A DNA stretch of 64,000 nucleotides from Magnolia sinica (lineage: Eukaryota > Streptophyta > Magnoliopsida > Magnoliales > Magnoliaceae), in the NCBI RefSeq assembly GCF_029962835.1, contig NC_080577.1, positions 8,284,501-8,348,500 on the forward strand, read 5' to 3'. Both the position numbers and the translations under genes were made by a program. The notes under the pieces are model-generated. The model made no database searches and had not been told where the DNA came from. It saw only the letters and a list, made by a program, of their open reading frames with translations. Position 1 is the first letter of the stretch, and each line of letters begins with the position of its first letter. Below, one piece after another: positions 21,698-34,535 of this stretch.

Positions 21698-22930
21698 GTG
21701 AGTACGCCCTCATGCATGATTTTTCCTGAAAACACAGGACAAATGGACATCAAGCCAGGAGTTATCCAACTCCTTCCCAAATTCCATGGACTTGAATCTG
21801 AAAGTCCATATTTACATTTGAAAGAGTTCGATGAGATAATAGCTACATTATGTTTTCCTAATGTATCTGAGGATACAATTAGGCTGAAACTCTTTCCTTT
21901 TTCCTTAAAAGAGAAAGCTAAGACGTGGTTACATTCACTGCGTCCTAGATCCATTGGCACATGGAACGATATGCAGAGGGAATTCATAAAAAAAATTTTC
22001 CCACATCATAAAACGATTACCCTCAGAAAAGCGATCATGAACTTTGCCCAAAAGGAAGATGAAACATTCTTTCAATGTTGGGAAAGGTTCAAAGATTTGG
22101 TCAGTTCATGCCCACAACACGGATTTGAAATGTGGCGCATTACAAATTTTTTCTATGATGGACTGACATCTTCCATGCGCCAAATGGTCGAGACAATGTG
22201 TAATGGAGAGTTCATTAATAAAGATATCGACGAGGTATGGGACTACCTCGATAGTTTGGCTGAAAAGACACAATCTTGGGACTATTACCCAAAGTCGAAC
22301 ACCACGTCTAGGCCAACTCAATTAAAGGAGAAGGGTGGATTATATCTCTTGAAAGAAGAGGATGATCTCAAGTGTAAAGTGACTACGCTCATAAGGAAAG
22401 TTGAGGCCATGGAAGGAAAGAAGGATAAGGTCAATGAAATTGTTTGCGGCATCTGTGATTGCAACATTCACACAACTGAAAACTGTCCTACAATACCTGC
22501 CTTTCGAGGAGTGTTGAATGAACAAGCCAATGCCGTAAATAACTATCAAAGACCTTTTACTGGACCTAACTCCAACACATAAAATCCTGGCTGGAAAAAT
22601 CATCCAAACTTTAGTTGGAGGAATGGACAAACGGCGACTCCTCCAGGTTTCTTCAATCAAAATCTAAATCAAGTGAAACCTCAAGAGGAACCGGTTCAAA
22701 ATCCCATACAAGAGCTGGCTCAGGCAATGCGGGGAATCACAGATTTCATGCAAAAAATAGATTCTCGTATGACGGTTATAGAAAAGGGGATGCTTCCTGC
22801 ACAACCTCTCCCCAATCCTAAACCGCAGTACGAGAATAATGATCCCAGCTCTTCAAATCAGATGGGACATGCTAAATCCATCACCACTCTTAGGAGTGGG
22901 AAGATCATTGATAAAACTCTTCCTGGTTAG
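21698..22930 (+). pseudogene. gypsy gag (Athila-type), broken
   Basis: 294 codons of retrotransposon gag run from 21698: IKPGVIQLLPKFHGLESE, then the conserved capsid core (FPFSLKEKAKTWLHSL, WNDMQREFIKKIFP, ETFFQCWERFKDLVSSCPQH). This is the structural protein of the particle. A CxxC-type knuckle residue set (ICGICDCNIHTTENCP) lies near 22446-22490. An in-frame TAA at 22580-22582 interrupts the protein. The same frame continues with NPGWKNHPNFSW and ends with LRSGK at a TAG at 22928. The protein N-terminus is missing because of the upstream deletion. Confidence 0.9.
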
Positions 22931-23717
22931 GCCCGAAAAGCCTCAAGAACCAAAAGAGGACAACAATGATGGATCCGGTGATGCCCCACAAAAAGTAGAA
23001 CCGGAACTTCTAGAGAAGCCAGTTGCTCCATTCCGCCCAACGGTTGGTTTCACCAAAACCTCTCTCTAACTCTCAGGATATCCTAGAGGTGTTGAAACAG
23101 GTGAAAGTCAACATTCCTCTACTTGATGTCGTTAAACAGATACCTTCATATGCCAAATTCCTAAAAGACTTATGCACGACCAAGCGACGGAAAATTATTC
23201 AAAAGAAAATCTTCTTGACTGAGAAAGTGAGTGCCATCCTGAACAAGACGTGCCACAGAAATTCAAAGATCCCGGTAGCCCAACCATATCATGTGTAATC
23301 GGGAACCATCGAATTGATCACGCACTTCTTGACTTAGGAGCGAGCGTCAATCTGATTCCCTACTCGGTATACAAACAGTTAGGTTTGGGTGAATTAAAAC
23401 CCACCCTAACCACACTACAACTTGCTGATCACTCTGTTCGTGTACCAAGAGGGATAATTGAGGATGTGTTGGTCCAAGTTGATAGATTTTACTACCCTGT
23501 AGACTTTATCATCCTGGACACCGAACCCATCAATAACATGAGCACTCAGATTCCCGTCATTCTTGGTCGCCCATTCCTTGCCACGTCAAATGCAATTATC
23601 AATTGTAGGAATGGTATCATGACTATGTCTTTTGGAAATTTGACATTGGAGTCAAACATTTTTTCAATAACGGCAGCAACTCAGAGGATGATGACGATTT
23701 CCACGACATTAACATGA
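22931..23717 (+). pseudogene. gypsy gag-pol linker and aspartic protease, frameshifted
   Basis: The reading frame changes near 22925, 23035 and 23250. The linker keeps KPQEPKEDNN, then LEVLKQVKVNIPLLDVVKQI and SYAKFLKDLCT, typical before the protease in Athila-type elements. The protease is intact from 23250: DLGASVNLIPYSVYKQLG is the active-site block (retroviral-type aspartic protease) and ILGRPFLATSNAIIN is the second conserved block. It would cut the polyprotein in the particle, but cannot be made in frame with gag here. Confidence 0.88.
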
Positions 23718-25693
23718 TTGACTCTTTCGTGGAAGATACGACACCTCTGACCTTATCCTCCGACCATCTAGAGACGTGCCTGGCCCACTCCCATGATTTT
23801 GATGATGACATGATTAGGGAGACATGCGCCTTGCTTGATACTACACCGGTACTTGAAGTTAACCGATGGAGGCCACAATTTGAAGAATTACCACAAACTG
23901 ATGTAGTGCCTCTACCGTCTAACCTCAAGCCACCGAAGCTTGACCTAAAACCTTTGCCCTCTGATTTGAAATATGCATATTTGGGTCAAGATGAGACATA
24001 CCCGGTGGTGATCTCTGCCCACCTGGAGAAAGAACAGGAGAGTATGCTTATATCTACTCTCATTGAGCATAAAGGAGCCCTGGGATGGACGATAGCGGAC
24101 CTCAAAGGAATCGATCCCTCGATTTGTACTCACCACATATATCTTGAGGATAATGCAAAAACCGCTCGGCAACCACAACGTAGACTAAATCCAAATATGA
24201 AGGAAGTGGTTAAGGCCGAGGTTCTTAAGCTATTAGATGTGGGTATTATATACCCTATATCTGATAGTCAATGGGTGAGTCTAACTCAAGTGGTCCCTAA
24301 GAAGTCTGGAATCACCATCGTAGCCAATGCTAATAATGAACTCGTGCCAACTAGAATCACTACTGGTTGGAGAATGTGCATTGACTACAGGAAGTTGAAT
24401 ACCGTCACGAGGAAAGACCACTTTCCTTTACCATTCATTGATCAGATCCTGGAAAGGTTAGCTGGTCATTCCTATTACAGTTTCCTTGACGGGTATTCGG
24501 GCTACAACCAGATAGAGATAGCCCCTGAAGACCAGGAAAAGACCACATTTACATGTCCCTACGGCACCTTTGCCTATCGAAGGATGCCATTCGGACTATG
24601 TAATGCCCCTGCCACCTTTCAGCGATGTATGCTTAGTATATTTTCTGATATGGTAGGGCAATATCTAGAGGTCTTCATGGACGATTTCTCTGTTTACGGT
24701 CCATCTTTCAGCAAGTGCTTGGAAAGTCTTAAATGTGTGCTGAAAAGATGTGAAGAAAAGAACTTGGTACTTAATTGGGAGAAGTGCCATTTCATGGTTC
24801 AGAAGGGAATTGTCCTTGGGCATATCATCTCGTCCAAGGGAATCGAGGTAGATAAGGCAAAAATCGATCTTATCTCTAACCTACCTCCACCCAAGAACAT
24901 CAGAGACGTGCGATCCTTCTTAGGACACGCGGGATTTTACAGGCGATTCATAAAGGACTTTAGTCTTCTTTCTCGTCCTTTATGTAATCTTCTTCAAAAG
25001 GATGTTCCGTACGAGTGGACTGAGCAGTGCCAGGAAGCTTTCACCAAGCTTAAAGGCACGTTAACCACTGCACCTATCATGCAGCCACCCGACTGGAGCC
25101 TTCCTTTTGAGCTTATGTGCGACGCTTCTGATTATGCTCTTGGGGCGGTCCTAGGCCAGAGAAAAGATAAGAAGCCCTACGTCATTCATTACGCGAGTAG
25201 GACTCTAAATCCTGCCCAAGTGAACTACTCGACTACGGAAAAGGAACTCTTAGCTGTAGTGTTCGCCTTGGACAAATTTAGGTCCTACTTGATCGGATCC
25301 AAGATCATTATCTATACAGATCATGCGGCACTGAAGTATCTTCTCTCTAAGAATGATTCTAAGCCCCGCTTGATACGATGGATCCTTCTACTCCAAGAAT
25401 TTGATTTGAAAATTAAAGATAAAAAAGGAGTAGAGAATGTAGTGGCCGATCACCTTTCTCGCCTTAATACCTCTGATTCCCTTGAGGCGACCCATATCAA
25501 TGATATGTTCCCTGATGAACAACTGTTTGTAGTCTCCCATTCACCTTGGTTCGCCGATATTGCTAATTATCTTGCTACAGTGCCATACCGACATAAGTGG
25601 ACGGCGCAAGATAAGAAGAAATTCTTCACCGAGGTGCGCAACTTTTCCGGGATGATCCTTACTTATTTAAATATTGCCCGGACCAAATTCTAA
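23714..25693 (+). pseudogene. gypsy reverse transcriptase-RNase H, open over 659 codons
   Basis: The longest open frame in the window. The N-terminal part ends in [18 protein letters not shown] follows with [33 protein letters not shown] and the catalytic MDDFSVYG. RNase H follows with [17 protein letters not shown], then [14 protein letters not shown] and [10 protein letters not shown], holding the D, E and D active-site positions. Together these copy element RNA into DNA. The frame runs off at 25693 before the integrase, which sits in other frames. Because gag, linker and integrase are broken, the frame alone cannot support movement. Open RT may reflect youth of the copy. Confidence 0.92.
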
Positions 25694-26834
25694 GGAGATG
25701 TGTACAGACGATGAGCATCTGAATGTTATCTTCTGTCATTCTCAGGCTTGTGGTGGTCACTTTTCTGCTAAAAAGACCACGGCCAAGATTCTGCAATGTG
25801 GCTTTTACTGGCCCACTATGTTCAGGGACACTCATGAGTTTTGCAAAGCTTGTGAGCGTTGTCAGAAATTGGGAGCATTGTCCCGTTGAAATATGATGCC
25901 TTTGAATCCCATCCTTATCATTGAAGCATTTGATTGCTGGGGCATCGATTTCATGGGACCATTCCCCCAATCGTTTGGAAATCTGTATATTTTGTTCGCC
26001 GTGGATTATGTCACTAAATGGGTTGAAGCGATTCCGTGTCGAAAGAATGACCATCGCACGGTCATTAAATTCCTGAAAGAGAACATCCTTTCTCGATTCG
26101 GAACACCTCGAGCCATCATTAGTGATGGAGGCTCACACTTTTGTAATAGACCATTCGAGAGCTTAATGAAGAAATACGGTATCTCTCATAAGGTGAGCAC
26201 CCCATACCATCCACAGACAAGTGGACAAGCTGAGATTTCCAATAAGGAGATCAAACACATTTTGGAGAAAACGGTTAACCCTGATCGTAAGGATTGGTCA
26301 ATCCGATTGACCGATGCCTTATGGGCATACCGCACTACCTTTAAAACCCCTATTGGAATGTCCCCCTTTAGACTTGTCTATGGGAAAGCTTGTCACTTGC
26401 CAGTGGAGCTGGAACGTAAAGCGTACTGGGCAATCAAAAATCTTAATTTCAATCTGGACAACGCTGGCTCGCTACGCAAACTTCAATTAAATGAACTTGA
26501 AGAAATCCGGAACGATGCGTACGATAATGCGAGAATTTACAAGGACAAGATGAAAGCATTCCATGACCAACACATTTTGCGAAAATCATTCACGCCTGGT
26601 CAGAAGGTCCTTTTGTACAATTCTCGATTACATCTCTTTCCGGGTAAGCTTCGATCTCGTTGGACCGGCCCTTACATTGTTGTTACTGTTTTTCCTCATG
26701 GGGCCGTTAAGATAAGAGATCCCGACAATGGCAAGGAGTTTAAAGTCAATGGCCATCGATTGAAACCATTTGTCGAGAAATTTGATTCAGAGGACATGTC
26801 CATGCCTCCGATTGATCTTGTGTACCAGGATTGA
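25694..26834 (+). pseudogene. gypsy integrase, two frames
   Basis: The zinc-binding HHCC region (CHSQACGGH, then CKACERCQKLG) lies at 25674-25889 and ends in an in-frame TGA at 25887. The catalytic core continues from 25893 in the next reading stretch: D in [11 protein letters not shown] in [10 protein letters not shown] and E in [12 protein letters not shown] make up the DDE triad. A C-terminal part follows ([25 protein letters not shown]). Integrase inserts the cDNA into the genome. The residues are all there, but the stop and the frameshift from RT prevent a normal product. Confidence 0.9.
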
Positions 26835-28189
26835 TCTCCTAGTCCGATGGAGGTGGACCCAGGTTATCAAGATTGATTAATTCATGGTCCATTCTTGTCT
26901 AGTTGAAGACGTTAAACTTAGCGCTCCTAGGACGCAACCCAAATTTTCATTCCATTTCACTTTTATCATTAGTTAGTTCAATGTTTGTGGGTAACATTAC
27001 TGCAAACCCTCACGAGACTACAACTCGTCCACTAGGGGTAACCTAGGGGTTTAAAGGCTTGTTGCATACGCTAAATGCAATCGAAAGCACCTACGAAAGT
27101 GGTATAGGTAGGATTTTATTTTGTGTCAATTTTGTTGCCTTTTCTCTCGTGTTGATCGGTGCCCAAGCTGTGATCTCTTGAAAAGTGTCTCTCTATGCAT
27201 CATCCAGGTACTATCTTCCCATTACTTCTCATTTACTCATTTTGTCCCATGTGCATTGCATGCTTATTTCTTTTACATTGAGGACAATGTAGATTTTAGG
27301 TTGGGGGTGGGAGATTAGGCTTCCTAATCAGTATGTTCCTAGTCATGAGCAGAGATTGTGAAAATTTTTATAAAAAAAAATTTTTCTAGAATTTCATATG
27401 AATTCGAAGCGATTTTAACGGCCATCTTGGATTTAGAACTACAAGATGCGTGATGTTGGTACTTTATGACTCTTGGATTCAGTCATCTATCAAATTTCAG
27501 AGCTAAGTTTGAATTGTTAATCCATTATTAGAATTTGTAAACATTGATTGAGTCATAAATCCGCAGGACACATCTCGCTTGCATATTAAGGTTTCAGTTC
27601 GATATTAAAGGATTAACTTAGTAATCACTAAACATGAAAGGAACCAACTTGGAAAATTGAAAGGATTAGGCGAATGGTCTACACCATAGGTTTGCTCCCT
27701 ATAGGTGTAGATTTAATTCCCCATGAATGATATGTGAACAAGTTGGGTGTACAGTCTTTACCTTAGGTTTGCTCCCTATAGGTAAGGATTTGATTCCCCT
27801 TCTTGACATTACTTTCAATGGAAAAGTCAAAAAACTAGAAGAATAAAAAGATAATGTGTGAGACAAGTTCTGGTTATCGTGAATTCTCCTATTGGTTACC
27901 AATGATATCCTTAAATAGAGAAGTGAATTTTAATGTTTCAAGATTAGACTATGCATCTATGGAATTTAATGTTTAGAATTGTTCTAATTGATGGACTAAT
28001 ATTTTGAACTTAATTACGAAGTTACCGTGTGATTAAGTCTAGAAGAGAAAGTAATGCCAACATTCATGAATCTTAGAATTCGAGTATCTGAATTGTTCTT
28101 CATAAATCCCTTGAGTTCATAAAAAGTGTCCTGTATTTCTCAACTTATTTTTCGCATACCTTGCTCGGGACTAGCAAGTGTTACAGTTG
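26835..28189 (+). other. gypsy 3' non-coding region, no env-like gene
   Basis: About 1.35 kb between integrase and 3' LTR. It contains GAGGACAATGTAGATTTTAG followed by GTTGGGGGTGGGAG (27279-27312), a G-rich block usual after pol in these elements, and a short duplicated phrase TTTGCTCCCTATAGGT (27689 and 27767). No frame resembles the env-like ORF of some Athila elements. Confidence 0.75.
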
Positions 28190-30415
28190 TGTTGAGGGTC
28201 AAATATTGCATATCGAACAGTTGTTGCATAGATTTACACACATGATACTGTTTATCGGACTAATTTAATCGTGTTTGTAATGCAGGGTGTGTTTAAGAGC
28301 CTGGACTGAAAAAGGGTGGTAAAATGCATGGATTCGACGCTCCAGAAGCACCAAGGCAAGGCACGGACTCTAGAAGACCAAGAAAGAAGGAATTACGCAT
28401 CAGGGACCCAAGAAAATCAAGGAATTGAAGCTCAAGTGGTCTGAAAAGTGTCCATAATGCAAGATCACAGGGTTCTCACCACCCGATCAGTTCGAAACTC
28501 CATACGTGGCCTGAGGACCATAAATGAACCGTACACGTGAAATTTCATCCATTGGATCCCTCTGGAAGTGGTCCAATGCATAGATCAGCCCCTTTAATCG
28601 TTATGTGGGACCCGCCTGATATCTGGATATGCTTCAAAGTTGGTCTAGACGGTCTAAATGAGATGGCAAAACGAATGGATGGATTAGATTTTGCTGATAC
28701 ATCAAGGTGGGGCCCGTATGTGATGTGTGTGTGCACAGCACACGTAGACCCGAGCCGCACCGAGCCAACAGACGCGGGTCGCGGTCCTTCCCAAACACGG
28801 CAGATGCCGTTTCGCACTGCGTAACGGACGGACGACGTCCGTTTTGCGGATGGTAGTGGGCCCCACAGCGTAATTTTTCGGATGATCCAAGCCAGCCATC
28901 TTGTAGAGGGCCATGATTTCTTCAAACCCATGCTAAACTTTTGGACTCATGCAAGCACACGTGCACGATACAGAGGCCATAAGTGGACTGCCCTGCAACG
29001 TTCAAATTGATGTTTGGATGATTTCTTCTCTAATTCCGCGTCAATGGACGTTCAAAACTACCCATTCTTGACCGAAATTTCGTCCTGAACCCAATGGACG
29101 GGGTGAATTTCTTCAAAAACACCTCTGTGGGGCCCACCGAACACGTCAGCGCCTCTGCGTACGCTTTACGTGCGTCCGGGAAATCCGGAGATTCGGGGGA
29201 GTTGTGGGCCACGGTCATCAATCTTCTCGATGATCTGAACCGTCTAAATGATAGAGAGGGAAGATGCATCCACTTCCACGCTGGCAGAATTGATCAGAAA
29301 GTGAACAGCGGGCCGCACGAAGTCTCTGATTACTGGCTGCGTAAGCTGACCCGCGCTTCTCTTGCCGATTCCTTGCTGTGAAAGGATTCTCCTGCACTCA
29401 CCGACTCCAGCCGGGACTCCCTTCTACCGGCCTTGCCGCTATTAAAGGAAGGAAACGGAGGAGAGAAAGAGGAGGAAAAAACAAAAGGACGGGAAGAAGA
29501 AGGTGAAGAGAAAACGGGGCTGCTGCTGCTGCTCGCTCCCGTTTTTGGCTTGTGAGGAAGAAAGGGAAACGGAGGACGTGAGAGCTGGCAGCGTGGATGC
29601 TCGGTTTTTGCTTGGACAATTGCAAGGGAGAGAGAAGAAGGCAATAGAGAGTTCATTTTCTCTTCTGATTTTATTTTTTTTTTTGTTTTATTTTGTTTTT
29701 ATTGTTAAGAGCGCTAGCCATCCATGTGTGGCTAAACCTCTTAGCCAGGGCTAAGAGGTGAAGCCTGTAGCGAGATGGGAGAGTTTATTCTATGGAAGTG
29801 AATTAAATTTCTGAACTTACTGTGGTTTAGTTGATTATTGCAAGGAATATTTTTATTAGTCTATAATGGTGTGTTGTGACTGAAATTACAATAAACCTGC
29901 AATGGCTTTGAGTATTTCCTCCCCTTTTTAGGTTTATGAAGTCAGGAAGCCCTGTTGTTCACCATCGTCTCCTGGGCATGGTAGGATGACGGTACCCTTC
30001 CTGATCTTCATACATTGTTGATTAGTTGGTAATTAGTTTAATTCCGTTATTTGCTTTGTCTCCTGGGCATGGTTAGATGATGGAATCCATTCTAATTCAT
30101 ATACTTTTCTTCTCTTAAAAAATCAGATCAAGTAAGTTCAGTTTGAATTCTATAATCCTTGCCGCAAGCATAAGATCTCCCTGATCTCTACAAGTGGATC
30201 CTCTGAATCCCTAGTTTCCTTCCTCTGAATTCCTTAAACTTTTAGATAATTATTCCACAATTATTTCTTAAATCCTATTTGGTTTAGATCACATCTTAGT
30301 CTAGTTCTAGTTCTACTTGGTTTCAGATAACGTACAGGTATCAGTCCCTGTGGATTCGACCTCGGTCTTATCGAGTTTATTACTACATCACAACCCTGCA
30401 CTTGGGGTGTGAACA
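28190..30415 (+). repeat. 3' LTR of gypsy element, complete
   Basis: A 2,226-bp LTR, TGTTGAGG to GTGAACA, followed by the ATCGA duplication. It includes the 552 bp missing from the 5' LTR (29864-30415). GCT repeat near 29520. Open frames inside it duplicate those of the 5' LTR and are not genes. Confidence 0.92.
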
Positions 30416-30420
30416 ATCGA
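30416..30420. repeat. Gypsy target duplication, right (ATCGA)
   Basis: Exact copy of 19968-19972. Confidence 0.9.
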
Positions 30421-30819
30421 GTCACATAATCATAGATAACATTTAATTTAATGCATATCCAGATTCCCAATAGCTCGCAGTTGGATGGTTAGGGTCATCA
30501 TGTATGAGGAGAAAAAAGATGATGAAATAATCGATGTCCAACGACCCATGGCTCACTCAGTCCCCACCCCTATAACTAATGTCCAACAACTTGTGGCTCA
30601 CTTACTCCCCCCTTCGTCTCGCACCTTGGCTTTGTGCCACATATGTGGTCCTTGACAATGATAGGGTGTGGACGGTGATGGAAACAATGGGCTTAGGTCT
30701 GTGGACAATGCCAACCAGAGTAGGTTTGGGATTGGTGAGTTTTGTCGATGGTGACGATTGAGCAATAGGTATTGGTAATTACAAGGACCACAACAACTGA
30801 CGATGACAAATGGAGATAC
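30421..30819. other. Intergenic, nothing recognised
   Basis: About 400 bp. Short frames (for example 30579-30761) have no recognisable motif. Confidence 0.5.
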
Positions 30820-30827
30820 GTTACAAC

Positions 30828-31419
30828 TAGGGGTGTACATCAAGTCGAACCGAGTCGAGCTGGCCTCAGCTTAACTCGGCACTGCCACTAGCTGACCTCA
30901 GCTCGAACTAGGCTCAGCTCAGTCCTTGAGCCTGACCGACTAGCTCGGCTGGGTTCGGTCAGCAGCTTAGGCGAGTTCGAGCCGAGTTCCTCATTACGGC
31001 ATTTTCACAAACACCTGGACTGCACCTTCAAAATCTCACTATATTTGAGACAGCAACAATGGTTTTACAGGTATTTTATCAAACACATTTTAAGCAACAT
31101 AAAATTCAAGAAAAAAAAAAAGGGTGTTGGTTTCATATACATACCTGTCTTGCCACCCGCCACACTTCTTTGAGTCATTGCATGAAACACTTGGTGAGAA
31201 ACATCAGTATCAAAGTAACCGAGTCACCGAACTAGTACGATCCGAGTTCGATTCGAGCTAGGTTCGATCCAAGTCGAGTCGAGCTGGGCCAGCTCAAGCT
31301 CATTTTCGAGCTCAAAAAATCAGCTTGAACTCAGCTTCAAACCGAGTCGAATCGAACTTTTTCGAGTCGAGTCGAGTCAAGTGAGCTAACTGAGCTAGCT
31401 CGGTTCACATACACCTCTA
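30828..31419. mobile_element. hAT-type MITE
   Basis: A 592-bp element with termini TAGGGGTGTACAT and the mirrored form near CACCTCTA, and many GAGTCGAGCTGG / CTCGGTTCG-type internal inverted motifs. It is flanked by GTTACAAC (30820-30827) and ATTACAAC (31420-31427): an 8-bp duplication with one mismatch, as hAT elements make. No transposase inside. Confidence 0.75.
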
Positions 31420-31427
31420 ATTACAAC

Positions 31428-31844
31428 ATTACGAATACAAGAAGAAATTTGAATAAAGGAACAGGCACACATAAAAAATAATATAACTGAATTATATAAA
31501 TAGATATATCACCTATATACGGAAAGAATTTATCTATATCCGCCACTAAGGGAGCCTTTAGATCATAAGTTACTTAAAATAAGTTGCACATGCTTAGTAG
31601 CTTATCTTGGCTTATACATATAAAGTTGATGTAATGTACTATAAATAAAAAGGTTACTTATAATTGATCATAAACTACACTGACTTATTTTACATACGTT
31701 ATCTCTCTGCAGTCATAAGTATAAAAAGTAACTTATTTGGTGATATACAAACAGGTCCTAAAATATATGGAAGGTATCACATATGCCTGTAAAGAATTTA
31801 TATATGTGTGTGTGCGCGCGCGTGTGTGAAAATTAAGGTTCTAT
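31428..31844. other. Intergenic, A/T-rich
   Basis: No gene. A GTGTGTGTGCGCGCGCGTGT microsatellite lies near 31805-31827. Confidence 0.5.
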
Positions 31845-32365
31845 GCGGTCGAGCTCATGGGAACTTCCCATGAGGTCGAGATGTGTGGGCCCCACCATGA
31901 TGTATGTCAAACATCAACACCGTGCATTATTTCATGGGTCTCCTTTAAATTATGGGATATCCCAAAAATCAGCCGTCTATGGAACTCAGGTGGGCCATAC
32001 CATCTAAAATAATGTGAAGACATGCCTAAAACATATAAAAGCACATGGTGGGGCCCACCTAAAATTTGGATGCATCTAAAACTTGGTCTAACCCCTCATC
32101 CAAGTGGGACACACATAATGGATGGTCTGGATTTATGAACCACATCTCGGTCGGCCCAACAAATGATTATGAATGTTTTAATGGAGGGTAACCCCTCTCA
32201 ACTTTTGTATGTGGTGTGGCCCACACAAGTACGGATTGACTTGATTTTTAAGCCATAGGCCCATCATGGAATGGTGCATTTGACTGATGGGGTAGATGTT
32301 CGACATACATCATGGTGGGGCCCACACAGCTCAACCTCATGGGAGGTGTGCAGGTGAGCATGACC

Positions 32366-32367
<2 letters not shown>
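31845..32367. mobile_element. MITE with GTGGGCCCCACC termini
   Basis: The ends are inverted copies: CCCATGAGGTCGAG with GTGTGGGCCCCACCATGATG at left (31868-31906), and CATCATGGTGGGGCCCACAC with CTCAACCTCATGGGAGG at right (32309-32347). The body shares the local MITE theme. It abuts the AT tract at 32368. Confidence 0.65.

Positions 32368-32458
<91 letters not shown>
32368..32458. repeat. AT dinucleotide microsatellite
   Basis: About 90 bp of (TA)n with one interruption (TGAT near 32421). Translations as Tyr-Ile repeats are meaningless. Confidence 0.95.
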
Positions 32459-32461
<3 letters not shown>

Positions 32462-34535
32462 ACCAATAAAATTATAAAAACCATAGGCCTACATGATATA
32501 CACAGCTTTATTTTATCAAATAAATTGTTAAAATTTCATGTTAGTCTAGGCTCAAGTGATACTTGTGAGATGGAATTGATTTATTGGAAAAATAAGGTTT
32601 CTACCGGGCCTTTTTTGTTCTTTTCAATCTTATTTATCTACTCTTGCGCACTTTCTTAGGTCAGCACTCGTACGCAACTTCTTACGTGAGCAGCACACAT
32701 GTCATGGGCACAAAAATCTGAATGGTCCATGTGATGTAGCACCCCGTGAAATCTCTTAGGACCAGCTTTTGGCCCGATACAAAACTTTGGTCTCCTCTAT
32801 GGCCTAGCTGCATGCGCCAAAGTGGAAAAGACGATGAGTGCTTCTCTTATTAAAAGAAGTAAAGAAAGTGGTTTGAATCTAAGTCATCCCTTGTGCAGTA
32901 AAATGTTAACAGTTCCCTGCCATAGGTCTACAATTTTATAATGAATTTAACCTCTCTTAAGGAATGCTATAAAGACTCTATGATGACAAAAATGTCCAAG
33001 GCCATTAACATTATATACAAATTATTATCGTTGGAATCCGATCGAATAGATGTGATCGATTGTGGAGGTGCACCCACGATGGACCTGCAAAAATACGAAG
33101 GTGTAGACAATAGGAGGAGCCAATGATAGCCATGGACCCTCTGATGCCTAAGTTAGATTGGTAGACTCGAATTAAAGGCTTGAACTTGGGTTTACTTGGT
33201 TATCTTCCTTCAATTGCAGTGGCTTTGCTTATAGGGATCTTGGGTAGTTTTGAGACCTGCGTATCTTCGCAGGATATGCTAGAGTGTCCTTATTTGCATA
33301 GGAATCTCTTCTCCCGAAAATATCACTGTGCCCGCATCAATCGGCCCAATCTTCAAATATGATCATTCTAAATCTTTACTTTCTAGGTCTGAGGCGAAGT
33401 TCTCTCAGAATTTTTCATTCCGCCTCTGGCCGTGGCTGATCTGATTAGCTTAGGAGGTTGGGGAGCTCGTGGTCCAAGCTCCTTGCCTTAAGGGTTCTAT
33501 GCGCATTTGTAGACGTACTTGACAAGAGGACTCTCCTCCCACTGAGCTTTGTCCTTAGGCAACTCAGTTTGGGTCGGCTCGAAACTCATCTCTTCATCGG
33601 GAGAATCACTTGCCCCGCCTTTCGAGCTCTGTGATCTATCAGCATAAGACAGAGGCCTATCCTAGCCCTCCAGTTCCTTCAACTTTGAGATGCTTCTCTT
33701 GTGGTTGGTCATACTTCCCATATGATAGACCAGTTCAATTTCACCATGCACAACACATATGAGAACTAAACACTCCTTATTTTCCCCTTTTGCAGCCGGT
33801 CTTCTTTTTTATTTTCTTACTTTTATTGGCACTTTTGTTTCGTGGGTATGTGAAGATGTTCTGAGCCTTCTGTGCGTGAAGTCTACTCTTATGATGGTCT
33901 ATGTATTTACTTATCATGTACATACATGTGGCACATTTCATATGAATTCAGGACCAAGTATGCTGGTCTCTCCCCCCATTGATTAGCCATTAAATGGGCC
34001 CTATTTTTGGACCCCATGTATATCACTTGTTTGGTAACAATTTTCAGGATTTGAAGTATTGAATGAGTACGCTGACTTTTTAAAGTCACATGCTGATTGG
34101 ATTGCCTTGTTCTTTAAGATGACCTATATCATCGAACGCCTAGCTTGATGAAAGTATGATCTGGCACACAGGTATATTTCTCATACATTCTAATGCTTGT
34201 AGGAGGGTTCCTGGTTTAGTAGCAAATGAAGTTGTCTTGTTACAACTTTGTAAAATAAAAATAAAAAATGTCATTTCCTTTCAAGCATTTAATTTGTGAC
34301 ATGGATGCCATGAAATTTTGAGATGATTATGTCCCATGACATAAACTATAAGCGTAGAAGTTTAAAAGTTTGTCTATTGACACAGTACCTACTTGTTAGA
34401 CCATGGTCGTCTTTTATTATACATGCACCACATGTGTCCATGCACCAACTTCTATATATATTCAAGCACATCACATGTGCCACCACCAATCTTTAATAGC
34501 TTCACATGTGCTAAAGTCCATCTTAACATATCTCA
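32459..34535. other. Intergenic, no gene recognised
   Basis: About 2 kb with frames of at most about 90 codons and no motif I know. One 32-residue open stretch at about 34048-34143 (containing EYADFLKSHADW) follows an AG-type acceptor-like site and could be a gene scrap, but I cannot name it. Confidence 0.4.

Larger units (their letters stand above)
19973..30415 (+). mobile_element. Athila-like Ty3/gypsy retrotransposon, defective
   Basis: A 10,443-bp element with a perfect ATCGA target duplication, LTRs at 19973-21645 (truncated) and 28190-30415, and gag, protease, RT, RNase H and integrase in gypsy order. RT sequence (MDDFSVYG, the [20 protein letters not shown] region) and the 2.2 kb LTRs fit the Athila lineage. 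The 5' LTR lacks its last about 550 bp together with the primer-binding site and gag leader. The shared LTR parts differ at only about 15 bases by eye over 1.67 kb, so insertion was fairly recent, yet gag and pol carry several stops and frameshifts. No env-like frame is seen. Confidence 0.92.

Noticed and set aside
26835-28189. An env-like ORF after integrase
   Set aside because: No frame over about 70 codons and no membrane or coiled-coil pattern in this region.
32248-32659. Tyr-Ile repeat proteins on both strands
   Set aside because: Translations of the (TA)n tract.
34048-34143. A 32-residue exon-like stretch with EYADFLKSHADW
   Set aside because: No partner exons and no family I can name; too short to call.
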